Source of the DNA: Clostridia bacterium
Lineage (GTDB): Bacteria > Bacillota > Clostridia > Oscillospirales > CAG-272
Direction: 5' to 3'
DNA length: 64,000 bases
Assembly: GCA_017937135.1 (NCBI GenBank)
Contig: JAGBEE010000023.1
Location: 33,731-97,730, forward strand
The notes under the pieces are model-generated. The model saw only the letters and a program-made list of their open reading frames with translations, did no database searches and was not told the DNA's origin. Shown here in pieces: positions 42,190-50,105 of the stretch (positions are counted from its first letter, which is position 1; each line of letters begins with the position of its first letter). The translations under genes and the position numbers were made by a program.

Positions 42190-43092
42190 TTAACATTGAA
42201 CTCTATACATTATTTCTCCCGTTTCCGATGCGTGTTTTCTTTTCAATTTTATCATTTCTGGCAATGCTATTCTGTTGTCTAAAATTTGCAACAAATCCAT
42301 ACTATCCATTAAAATCATATCATTGAATTTAACATCTCCATTTACAATTGTTTCGACATAACCATTTACCGAAATAAATAAACCAAGAGTAGTTTTTAAT
42401 TTTCTGCCTATCTTGGCACTAAATATATCCAAATCTGCTCTTTTTGCTTGATGGTTTTGCCATTTGGCTTCAATTAAATAGTCTGTGCCTTCGTGAGAAA
42501 ACGAACCATCTATTTGCTCCCCGTCAATTTTAAATGACCCTCTAGGGTCTAAGTCAAAAAACATAAAAAGTTCTTTTAAAAACTTCTCAAATAAATATCC
42601 TCTTGAATTTACATTGCTAGACATTGATAAATCTATATATTGTTGCTTGAACTCTAACAATCGTTGTTGGTGGTCTTGTGATTTTTTAATTGATAAATTG
42701 TAATTCTCTTTGACTTTGTTCTGAGTATCCTTTTCGTTTCGAGAATCAAACCAGCCTTTACAACTTTTCCTCAATTCTAGAACAGCTTTTATAGCATTAT
42801 CTTTCATTTCTAATGAATTTGGAAATTTATCAAAATGACTGAATGTATTAAAATTACAAACTTGTTCCATCAAAGACAACAAGTCATCTTGGAATCTTCC
42901 TTCGTTTTTTACCATTGAGTCCACAAGAAAAGACACACAGTTTATTTTAGTGTCATTCCAATTAATGTACGATATTATAGCCTTATTCTTTATGGTTGCA
43001 TTTAAAAAGCTTTTTAGGTCGTTTTTATACCAATATATATTCGACAATGCGTGTTTCAAAGCCACAATTGCAGCCGAATTGATTTTTTTCAT
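42190..43092 (-). CDS. Mrr-like restriction endonuclease with N-terminal helical domain
   Basis: 300 residues. Residues 160-260 form an Mrr-type PD-(D/E)XK domain: Glu169 in RGYLFEKFL, Asp195 in EQIDGSF, Glu208-x-Lys210 in LIEAKW, then AKRADLDIFSAKIG. The first 110 residues (ALKHALSNIYWYKNDLKSFL and WNDTKINCVSFLVDSM) form a helical domain seen in other stand-alone restriction-like proteins, which I recall as a recurrent N-terminal adaptor but cannot name. It starts 5 bases after the stop of the 137-residue gene, so it belongs to the same operon as the HTH-DUF3990 protein. It probably cleaves foreign or modified DNA. Confidence 0.78.
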   Translation of the reverse strand: MKKINSAAIVALKHALSNIYWYKNDLKSFLNATIKNKAIISYINWNDTKINCVSFLVDSMVKNEGRFQDDLLSLMEQVCNFNTFSHFDKFPNSLEMKDNAIKAVLELRKSCKGWFDSRNEKDTQNKVKENYNLSIKKSQDHQQRLLEFKQQYIDLSMSSNVNSRGYLFEKFLKELFMFFDLDPRGSFKIDGEQIDGSFSHEGTDYLIEAKWQNHQAKRADLDIFSAKIGRKLKTTLGLFISVNGYVETIVNGDVKFNDMILMDSMDLLQILDNRIALPEMIKLKRKHASETGEIMYRVQC

Positions 43093-43097
43093 ATTGC

Positions 43098-43511
43098 TTA
43101 GTCCTTTTTCTGTCTATAAATTTCTTTTAGGTCTTCGATTGCGATTTCTGGGGCGAGGGTATGAAACATCATATAGTTGCGTTTCATTGTTTCGGCTGGG
43201 GCTTGTTTGTATATTTTGTGGCTTTCCTCTTCTGTCATAAAGTGCCAATAACGATACAGGTAGCCAGTCCAATAAAGGATGTCCTTTGAGAATAATTCTC
43301 CACCCTTTGTAAGTTCTTCGGTGCTGGCAAGCTCATCAAGCAAATATTCCTCTCCAGCCCATTGCATTCTATTGTATTTTGAGTCCAAATTTTTAGCAAT
43401 TTCCGAATTCATAAAGGCTTTTATAAAGACTACGCTTTCATATCCGTTATCATATGACAGCTCAAAAAGTCTGCCTTGAATATCACATAATTTTATTTGT
43501 AATTCATCCAT
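43098..43511 (-). CDS. Small partner protein of the HTH-DUF3990 gene
   Basis: 137 residues, acidic and helical. It opens ELQIKLCDIQGRLFELSYDNG and has a conserved-looking middle (YNRMQWAGEEYLLDEL) and SKDILYWTGYLYRYWHFMTEEE. I believe I have seen such proteins next to DUF3990 genes in Clostridia, but cannot name a family. It starts 2 bases after the stop of the DUF3990 gene, which makes a functional pair (toxin and antitoxin or target adaptor) likely. No membrane or signal sequence. Confidence 0.72.
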   Translation of the reverse strand: MDELQIKLCDIQGRLFELSYDNGYESVVFIKAFMNSEIAKNLDSKYNRMQWAGEEYLLDELASTEELTKGGELFSKDILYWTGYLYRYWHFMTEEESHKIYKQAPAETMKRNYMMFHTLAPEIAIEDLKEIYRQKKD

Positions 43512-43513
43512 AA

Positions 43514-44377
43514 TTATTTTGCCTCATCAAGTATTTCATCAAAGAATTTGCCTTCTCTACGATAGTTCTTGCAAATATCGTTAGCCAAACGAACACCCTT
43601 TGCTCTGTTTTCCTCACTTCTGTCTTGCAAGAATCTGCGTTCCATATAGGAAATTTCTATTTCCTTTTCGATTTTGATTTCATTGCAAGCTTTTTCTGTT
43701 ACTGCAACATACTGCTCACCAAGTTGTAATGCAGACAAGCTTTTAACAAGTGCTAAATCCGTAATGTTACCAAGGAAAAAGTTATCAAGTACATAGAACA
43801 TTTTATCATTTGCTATGCTTCCAACAATAACATCCTTGTCAGCATCCATTTTTCTATACTTATCATAGAATTCTGTGGTATTAATTCTTTCCATTCTGCC
43901 TCTATGATATGCAACAAGCATTGCCCAATCAATATCGGCTGGAACCTTGAGCATTTTCAATTCATTTGTTTTAATTGATACCACATAAAATGTGGACTTT
44001 TCAAAGTCGCAAATCAAGGTAAGTGGTTGCGCTGGGTCAGTTCCCATATAAAAGCCCTTTCCAAAGTCACATTTGTCACGACTTATAGGTGCAATTTTGC
44101 CTACAATACCCTTTTTGGAGCCGTGATACAATAGAACTCTATCATTTGGGATATTAAGCTCTTTTGCTTCCTTATTCACTCTTGCTATTGTCATATCATA
44201 TACTGGAACTTCTTTTTCTTTGCAAAACTCATATAGCTTAATTTGAGCCAATTTATTAGGTACAACTCTTCCATTTTCCCATCTGTTTACAGTAGCAAAT
44301 GTAACTCCCAATTTATCAGCAAATTCTGCTTGGCTAAGCCCTAAATATGCTCTTATTTCTTTAATTATCTCTTGCAT
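43514..44377 (-). CDS. XRE helix-turn-helix fused to DUF3990 (ADP-ribosyltransferase-like) protein
   Basis: 287 residues. The first 55 are an XRE HTH (IKEIRAYLGLSQAEFADKLG, TFATVNRWENGR). From about 80 the DUF3990 domain begins: LYHGSKKGI with His85, then CDFGKGFYMGT with Tyr110, then VPADIDWAMLVAYHRG and DVIVGSIANDKMF near 182-195. The H, Y and downstream acidic pattern is like the ADP-ribosyltransferase fold, so it may modify a protein, RNA or DNA. A sequence-specific regulator and a possible toxin are thus one polypeptide. GGAGG precedes the ATG. A long inverted repeat over its promoter suggests autoregulation by the HTH. Confidence 0.82.
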   Translation of the reverse strand: MQEIIKEIRAYLGLSQAEFADKLGVTFATVNRWENGRVVPNKLAQIKLYEFCKEKEVPVYDMTIARVNKEAKELNIPNDRVLLYHGSKKGIVGKIAPISRDKCDFGKGFYMGTDPAQPLTLICDFEKSTFYVVSIKTNELKMLKVPADIDWAMLVAYHRGRMERINTTEFYDKYRKMDADKDVIVGSIANDKMFYVLDNFFLGNITDLALVKSLSALQLGEQYVAVTEKACNEIKIEKEIEISYMERRFLQDRSEENRAKGVRLANDICKNYRREGKFFDEILDEAK

Positions 44378-44393
44378 ACTAACCTCCGATTAG

Positions 44394-44435
44394 ATATAAC
44401 ATTGTTTATCAATTTAATTATAGACTATGTTATAT
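44394..44435. promoter_or_regulatory. Inverted repeat around the island promoter
   Basis: ATATAACAT (44394-44402) and ATGTTATAT (44427-44435) are perfect 9-bp inverted copies, 24 bases apart, on both sides of the -10 box. They are candidate binding sites for the HTH of the first island gene. Confidence 0.7.
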
Positions 44436-44445
44436 AAAATGTCAA
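44417..44445 (-). promoter_or_regulatory. Consensus promoter of the accessory island operon
   Basis: On the minus strand TTGACA (44445-44440) and TATAAT (44422-44417), 17-base spacer, both perfect. Confidence 0.88.
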
Positions 44446-44474
44446 TATATTTCACCGTTTTTATACAAAAAGAA

Positions 44475-44502
44475 AACCCATACGATGAATTTCGTATGGG
44501 TT
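44475..44502. terminator. Terminator between lysS and the island
   Basis: AACCCATACGA (44475-44485) pairs with TCGTATGGGTT (44492-44502). It insulates the island from the lysS transcript. Between it and lysS is a tandem AAAAGTTGTGT repeat with no gene. Confidence 0.8.
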
Positions 44503-44629
44503 ATTCTTGTCGTAATAGGTTCTTCTCTTTTGCACAATTTTTGTAAAAGTTGTGTAAAAGTTGTGACAAACTGATTTTTTATCAATTTGTAAAATGCTCT
44601 AAACCCTTATGCCATAAGGCTTCGTGGGT

Positions 44630-46153
44630 TTAATTATCTGCTAAAGGTTTCATTGTTGGGAACAGAAGGACGTCGCGGATGGAGGCGGAGTCGGTTAGGA
44701 GCATTACGAGGCGGTCGATGCCGAAGCCGAGGCCACCTGTTGGGGGCATACCGTATTCAAGCGCTTCGACGTAGTCGTAGTCTACCTCTGCCTTGGAGTC
44801 TGGCTCCTCCTTGAGCTTTTCTGCTACTTGGCTTTCAAAGCGTGCCTTTTGGTCGATTGGGTCGTTTAGCTCACTGAATGCGTTACCGTATTCGGTTGCG
44901 TTGATAAAGTACTCAAATCTCTCTGTAAATGCGGGATTTGTTGGCTTTCTCTTTGCGAGTGGGCTGTTTTCAACTGGATAGTCATAAATAAATGTTGGCT
45001 GAATGAGCTTTTCTTCAACATAAGCATCGAAAATCTCAATAAGAACTCTGCCCTTTGTTGCATCCTCTGCTACCTCTACGTGGAGCTTTTTAGCTACCTC
45101 ACGTGCTTGTGCATCGTCTGCCCAGTCGTTATAGTCAACACCAGCATACTTTTTAACAGCCTCAGCCATTGTAAGTCTTTCCCAGTGTCCCATATCAATT
45201 TCAACGCCCTGGTATGTGATTTTTGTAGAGCCACAAACCTTTTCTGCAAGCATTTTATACATTTCCTCAACAAGGTCCATCATGTCCTTGTAGTCGGCAA
45301 ATGCTTGATAAAGCTCTATTGTTGTAAACTCAGGGTTATGCTTTGTGTCCATACCCTCGTTTCTAAAAATTCTACCAACCTCATATACCCTGTGCATACC
45401 ACCAACGATAAGACGCTTTAAGTAAAGCTCTGTTTCTATACGGAGGGTCATATCAAGGTCAAGAGTGTTATGGTGTGTCTTGAAGGGTCTTGCGCTTGCA
45501 CCAATTTCCATTGGAACAAGTATAGGTGTGTCAACCTCTAAAAAACCCTTATTATCAAGATAGCTTCTTATTTCCTTAAGGATTTGGGAGCGCTTATAAA
45601 AGGTGTCCTTTACCTCTGGATTAACTATTAAATCAACATATCTTTGTCTGTATCTTTGCTCAAGATTTGTCAAGCCATGATACTTTTCCGGTAGTGGATG
45701 GAGTGATTTTGCAAGCAAAATTGCATTCTTTGCGTGAATTGAGATTTCGCCTGTTTTTGTTCTGAACATTACGCCCTCAACGCCGATAATATCGCCTATG
45801 TCCCATTTTTTAAATGATGCATAGTCCTCATCGCCTAAGTCGTTTCTTGAAACATAAAGCTGTATCTTGCCACTTTCGTCAGCTAAGTGAGCAAATGAAG
45901 CCTTACCCATAATTCTGCGTGACATCATTCTGCCCGCAACCTTAACGGTAATTTCCTCGCCCTCTTGTAAGGTGGGCTCCTTTTCCTCAAATATCTTTAT
46001 TGCTTCCTTGCTTGTATGTGTAACGTCATACTTTGTAATCTCAAATGGGTTCTTTCCCTCGTCACAAAGAGTCTTTAGCTTTTCGCGTCTGATTAAAACC
46101 TGCTCGCTTAAATCCTCATCCTGTATGTTTTCGTTATTTACTACGTCTGCCAT
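44630..46153 (-). CDS. lysS: Lysyl-tRNA synthetase, class II
   Basis: 507 residues, the usual class II length. The N-terminal OB-fold (VKVAGRMMSRRIMGKASFAHL) binds the anticodon. The catalytic domain has motif 2 (RIFRNEGMDTKHNPEFTTIE) and motif 3 (GGLGFGIDRLVMLL). It charges tRNA-Lys in the cytoplasm. It follows greA by 14 bases, an arrangement common in Bacillota, so the two share a transcript. Confidence 0.97.
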   Translation of the reverse strand: MADVVNNENIQDEDLSEQVLIRREKLKTLCDEGKNPFEITKYDVTHTSKEAIKIFEEKEPTLQEGEEITVKVAGRMMSRRIMGKASFAHLADESGKIQLYVSRNDLGDEDYASFKKWDIGDIIGVEGVMFRTKTGEISIHAKNAILLAKSLHPLPEKYHGLTNLEQRYRQRYVDLIVNPEVKDTFYKRSQILKEIRSYLDNKGFLEVDTPILVPMEIGASARPFKTHHNTLDLDMTLRIETELYLKRLIVGGMHRVYEVGRIFRNEGMDTKHNPEFTTIELYQAFADYKDMMDLVEEMYKMLAEKVCGSTKITYQGVEIDMGHWERLTMAEAVKKYAGVDYNDWADDAQAREVAKKLHVEVAEDATKGRVLIEIFDAYVEEKLIQPTFIYDYPVENSPLAKRKPTNPAFTERFEYFINATEYGNAFSELNDPIDQKARFESQVAEKLKEEPDSKAEVDYDYVEALEYGMPPTGGLGFGIDRLVMLLTDSASIRDVLLFPTMKPLADN

Positions 46154-46167
46154 AAGTCTTCCTCAAA

Positions 46168-46650
46168 TTACTTCTTTGTTCTTTCAAATGATACTATTAT
46201 TGCTTCCTTTTCGCCAGATGGTGTAACGATTGTTACATTATCTCCCTTTTCGTGACCGATAATTGCCATACCGATAGGAGAAAGGTCTGAAATTTTCTTT
46301 TCAAGAGGTGAAACCTCGTTTGAACCAACAAGATAATATGTTACCTCTTTGCCATCCTTATATTTAAGTGTAACTGTTGTACCGATGCTTATTACGTTTT
46401 TAGCGATGTCGTCCTCTGACATTACTACACCGTTTTTAATAAGGTATTCAAGCTCTAAAATACGGCTTTCAACCTTTGCCTGTTGGTCTCTTGCCTCGTC
46501 ATATTCACTGTTTTCCGAAAGGTCTCCGAATGCTCTCGCTTCCTTAAGCATTTCCTTAACCTCGGCTCTACGGGTGGTCTTTAAATATTCAAGCTCATCC
46601 TTTAATTTTTGAAAGCCCTCTTGGGTATATATTGTCTTCTGCTCTGCCAT
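46168..46650 (-). CDS. greA: Transcription elongation factor GreA
   Basis: 160 residues. The N-terminal coiled coil carries the acidic tip GDLSENSEYDEA, which enters the RNA polymerase secondary channel and supports cleavage of backtracked RNA; the C-terminal domain has the SPLEKKISDLSPIGMAIIG pattern. Length and both domains are normal. The S41 protease gene lies just upstream (21 bases) and lysS follows. Confidence 0.97.
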   Translation of the reverse strand: MAEQKTIYTQEGFQKLKDELEYLKTTRRAEVKEMLKEARAFGDLSENSEYDEARDQQAKVESRILELEYLIKNGVVMSEDDIAKNVISIGTTVTLKYKDGKEVTYYLVGSNEVSPLEKKISDLSPIGMAIIGHEKGDNVTIVTPSGEKEAIIVSFERTKK

Positions 46651-46671
46651 GTCTTTATTCCTAAACCTTTC

Positions 46672-47970
46672 TTATTTATCTTTGTTTAAAAGCGCTTCAT
46701 ACGCTGATTTTAGCTGATTATCCTCTTGGTCGGTAATTTCAAAATAGTTTTTATTTTCAAGCTCCTTGTCAAGCTCAACTACTACGTCGGGAGTAATGCC
46801 TATTCCGTCGTAGTTTGGTGTTTTGGGTGGATTGTATAGATAGGTTGTAAATCTAAGACCCGTTCCATCTTTAAGCCCAATAAGGCTTTGCATTGAGCCC
46901 TTACCATAGGTTTTAGTGCCAATTATTACTGCCTTGTTATAGTCGCGAAGCGCGCATGTAAACAGCTCGCCAGCGCTTGCAGTATTGCCATCTGTCAAAA
47001 CTGCCATTGGCACATCTATTTCGCCCTTATCCTTGGTATAGTGCTCCTCTACTACATTTCCCTGTCCGTCGGTTACCTGTACTAATAAGCCATCGGAAAT
47101 AAGGTAATCAAGTATTTCGAGTGCAGAATCAAGCGTTCCACCAGGATTGCCACGCATATCGAATATAAGCGCCTCGCAGCCCTGCTCGTTTAGGAGTGTG
47201 CTTACTGCTGTTTTGAATTGCGCAGGTGTTGTATTATTAAACTCAAGCACCCTTACAACTCCAACCTTGGAGTCGAGCGCGTATTTATGATAATATACTG
47301 TTTCTGTTTCTACAAGCCTTCTTGTCACGGAAACGTTAAATTCCGTTCCATTACGAGAAATAGTTAAGGTTACCTTGGTATTTTCCTTACCTGCTACACC
47401 TTGTAGCGCCTCGTAATAGCCTATCTCGGATACCCTTTTCCCATCAACAGCACTTATAAGGTCGCCCTTTTTAAGCCCTGCCTCAAGGGCTGGAGAGTTG
47501 TTCATTACGGTAAGAATTTTTATATTGCCTGTTTCTATGTCCTGATTTACATATACGCCTATACCAACGGAGTTGCCCTCGGTTTGAGTAATTAGCGACT
47601 GAAAATCATCTCTTGTATAATATTCGCCATGCATATCGCCAAGACCTGCTATATAGCCGTTTATCATATAATAAATCATTTCTTCTTCATTTATCTCACG
47701 TGCATAGTGCATGCGATAATAAAGGTCTATGCTTGCAAGCTTGGTAAACATTTCGAGGTTCTTTTGCCCCTCCGGTAGCTGTTCATATAGCTCAGCTATT
47801 GAGGAAAAGACCTCCATTTCCTCGCTCATTTCGCCACCACCATTCTTTTCAAGTGACTTTAAGCTCACCTGATAAATGGTAAACGTAACGGCGAAGGTAA
47901 GTAAAAATGTGATTAGCACCCCACATACAAGTGTTACTATGAGGGTGGATAAATTAACCTTTTTTTGCAT
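46672..47970 (-). CDS. S41 family C-terminal processing peptidase
   Basis: 432 residues. One N-terminal membrane anchor (about 10-32), then a PDZ domain (about 125-205, with NSPALEAGLKKGDLI) and the S41 catalytic domain. The nucleophile Ser is in TDGNTASAGELF and the general base Lys in IGTKTYGKGSM. CtpA-type enzymes trim or degrade cell-envelope proteins outside the membrane. GRGEN-like DMRGNPGGTL is the family's conserved oxyanion region. It is upstream of greA in the same direction. Confidence 0.92.
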   Translation of the reverse strand: MQKKVNLSTLIVTLVCGVLITFLLTFAVTFTIYQVSLKSLEKNGGGEMSEEMEVFSSIAELYEQLPEGQKNLEMFTKLASIDLYYRMHYAREINEEEMIYYMINGYIAGLGDMHGEYYTRDDFQSLITQTEGNSVGIGVYVNQDIETGNIKILTVMNNSPALEAGLKKGDLISAVDGKRVSEIGYYEALQGVAGKENTKVTLTISRNGTEFNVSVTRRLVETETVYYHKYALDSKVGVVRVLEFNNTTPAQFKTAVSTLLNEQGCEALIFDMRGNPGGTLDSALEILDYLISDGLLVQVTDGQGNVVEEHYTKDKGEIDVPMAVLTDGNTASAGELFTCALRDYNKAVIIGTKTYGKGSMQSLIGLKDGTGLRFTTYLYNPPKTPNYDGIGITPDVVVELDKELENKNYFEITDQEDNQLKSAYEALLNKDK

Positions 47971-48012
47971 TGTTATCCTCTTTGTTTATTTAGTAAAACA
48001 CAAGGGAGTCTA

Positions 48013-49098
48013 TTAGAATTTTACAGGCTTAGATGTAAGATAACGTCTTACCATAAGTGCAACCTTAAAGGTGATTGCGTGGTCGAACTGTCTTAGGTCA
48101 AGTCCTGTCAATTTCCTAATTTTTTCAAGCCTGTACACAAGTGTATTTCTGTGCACAAACAATTTTCTTGATGTTTCAGATACGTTTAAGTTGTTGTCAA
48201 AGAATACTTGAATTGTTTGAAGTGTTTCCTTATCAAGCGTTTCAAGTGAACCGTGCTTAAACACCTCAGTTAAGAACATTTCGCAAAGTGTGGTTGGAAG
48301 CTGATAAATAAGACGTCCAATACCGAGATTTTCGTAGCTGATAATCTCCTTCTCGCTCTCGAACACCTTGCCAACCTCTATTGCGATTTGTGATTCCTTA
48401 TAAGAACGCGCAAGGTCCTTGATGTTGTCAACAACTGTACCAATACCGATGCCTACCTTGCAGTAGAACTCTGTGCTGACGGTATCGGAAATGTTTTGTG
48501 CAATCTTTTCAATATCTAAGCTTGGAGTATCAGGCTCAAGTCCTTTTACAATTACAATATCCTGCTCTCCTGTGCTGATAACAAAATCCTTTGATTTGTC
48601 GGGGAAAATATTTTGAATTATATCAAATGGAAGAAGCTCGCTCCTTGTGTAGAAGCGTACAAGAAATACGACTCTTGGCTCATTTCCGTCAAAATGAAGC
48701 TCCTTGCTCTTTGCATAAATATCGCTTGGCAAAATGTTATCCATAATGATATTTTTGATAAAAGAGCTCTTGTCGCACTTTTCGTCGTAGAAGTTTTTGA
48801 TATTTGAAAGAGTTATAGCAAGAATTGTTGCATATTTTTCTGCTGTCTTATCCTCTCCCTCAACAAAAACCATAAATTCGGGCTTTGTGCCGTTGCCGAT
48901 ATGCTGGTAGGTGTAGCCCTCAACGGTCATTAAATCGGTTGTAAATGCCATTTCCTCTTTAGCCTTAGCGCGAACCTCACCTATTTGAGAAAGCTCGCTA
49001 CAAGCAATGACAAAGCCACCGTCATCAATAACTCCTATTACACGGTCTACAGCATCATGCATTTGATGAATTACGCCTTGGAACAATCTGTTTGACAT
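48013..49098 (-). CDS. CdaR/PucR-type transcriptional regulator
   Basis: 361 residues from the ATG at 49098, which has GGAGG 8 bases ahead; a TTG at 49116 is rejected. The first 130 residues are a putative sugar-diacid recognition domain (VHQMHDAVDRVIGVIDDGG-like start), the middle a GGDEF-like fold (VGIGIGTVVDNIKDLARSYKES), and the C-terminus a PucR HTH (VSETSRKLFVHRNTLVYRLEKI). CdaR in E. coli responds to glucarate or galactarate; in Clostridia the ligand is often unknown. It has its own promoter with TTGTGCA direct repeats next to it. Confidence 0.85.
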   Translation of the reverse strand: MSNRLFQGVIHQMHDAVDRVIGVIDDGGFVIACSELSQIGEVRAKAKEEMAFTTDLMTVEGYTYQHIGNGTKPEFMVFVEGEDKTAEKYATILAITLSNIKNFYDEKCDKSSFIKNIIMDNILPSDIYAKSKELHFDGNEPRVVFLVRFYTRSELLPFDIIQNIFPDKSKDFVISTGEQDIVIVKGLEPDTPSLDIEKIAQNISDTVSTEFYCKVGIGIGTVVDNIKDLARSYKESQIAIEVGKVFESEKEIISYENLGIGRLIYQLPTTLCEMFLTEVFKHGSLETLDKETLQTIQVFFDNNLNVSETSRKLFVHRNTLVYRLEKIRKLTGLDLRQFDHAITFKVALMVRRYLTSKPVKF

Positions 49099-49155
49099 AC
49101 TCAAACCTCCGAACAAAATTGTCTTTTTTGTGCAATTTGTGCACTTTGTATATCT

Positions 49156-49184
49156 ATATTACACTATTTTAGTCTGTTTTTCAA
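49156..49184 (-). promoter_or_regulatory. Promoter of the CdaR-like gene
   Basis: On the minus strand TTGAAA (49184-49179), 17 bases, TAATAT (49161-49156). Just downstream two TTGTGCA copies (plus-strand 49125-49145 region) may be regulator sites. Confidence 0.65.
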
Positions 49185-49243
49185 TACTATTTTTGATATT
49201 TTTTTGTGAAAGTTGCATATTTTTATGTCAAATTAACCAAAAA

Positions 49244-49990
49244 TCACAGCTCAGTCTCATATGCAATACATGCAAGGACAAAGCTTGAGGCTGTTTCGGT
49301 GCGCAGAATACGCTTGCCAAGGGTTACACTTTTTGCTCCCTTACTAATTGCAAGCTGTGCTTCTTTTTCGCTAAAGCCACCCTCAGAGCCAATTATTACT
49401 GATATTGTTTTTTCTATTTTGACATTTCTTAAAGCATCCTTTATAGATACCTTGTCTTCTGCTTCATAGCATAAAAGCACAAGTGACGATTTGCAGGCAT
49501 TCTCTATTGCTTCCTCAAAGGACATAATTGGACCTATTTCGGGAATTATAGCTCTGCCCGACTGCTTAGCTGCTCCCTCGGCTATTTTTTGCCATCTGGC
49601 TCTTTTCTTTTCCTCATCCTTTTTATCTATTTTTACTATAGAGCGCTCAGATTTAAACGGAATTATCTTAAAAGCTCCACATTCGATGGATTTTTGTATT
49701 ACGGTTTCCATCTTGTCGCCCTTTGGCAAGGCTTGGTAAAGCGTTATTTCACATACAGGCTCAACGTCTGAGCATCTTTCGCTTAATACCCTTGCGACAA
49801 CCTCTTTTTCCAAAAACTCAACAAGCTCACATTCATAAAGCATCCTTTGCATATCGGAAACCTCAATTTTTTCACCCGCTGCCATTCTTAACGAGCGAGA
49901 AATATGATGCGCGTCATCACCTGTTATATGAACGGTTTTTGTGCCATCTGTGTCGATAATTTGGTCTTTTCTTATAAAAAATCTTGGCAT
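49244..49990 (-). CDS. rsmE: 16S rRNA (uracil-1498-N3)-methyltransferase
   Basis: 248 residues. The N-terminal PUA-like domain (HHISRSLRMAAGEKIEV) is followed by a SPOUT methyltransferase knot: ISVIIGSEGGFSEKE near 190-205 and LGKRILRTETA near 225-235. It methylates U1498 of 16S rRNA. It has a consensus promoter of its own after the prmA terminator, though readthrough from the heat-shock operon is possible. Confidence 0.95.
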   Translation of the reverse strand: MPRFFIRKDQIIDTDGTKTVHITGDDAHHISRSLRMAAGEKIEVSDMQRMLYECELVEFLEKEVVARVLSERCSDVEPVCEITLYQALPKGDKMETVIQKSIECGAFKIIPFKSERSIVKIDKKDEEKKRARWQKIAEGAAKQSGRAIIPEIGPIMSFEEAIENACKSSLVLLCYEAEDKVSIKDALRNVKIEKTISVIIGSEGGFSEKEAQLAISKGAKSVTLGKRILRTETASSFVLACIAYETEL

Positions 49991-50025
49991 ATTATACCTC
50001 TTTAATTATAGCGGTTTCTTTTATA

Positions 50026-50054
50026 ATAATATCACTATATATAATAATTGTCAA
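50026..50054 (-). promoter_or_regulatory. Promoter of rsmE
   Basis: On the minus strand TTGACA (50054-50049), 17 bases, TATTAT (50031-50026). Confidence 0.8.
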
Positions 50055-50061
50055 GCAAAAC

Positions 50062-50095
50062 AAAAAGCTTTTCCGAGTGAAGGGAAAAGCTTTTT
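50062..50095 (-). terminator. Terminator after prmA
   Basis: AAAAAGCTTTTCC (50062-50074) pairs with GGAAAAGCTTTTT (50083-50095), a 13-bp stem. Confidence 0.88.
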
Positions 50096-50105
50096 TAGCA
50101 GTTTT

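Noticed and set aside
44601-44631. Hairpin AAACCC/GGGTTT at the lysS stop
   Set aside because: Short stem with long loop that overlaps the stop codon; the hairpin at 44475 is the better terminator.
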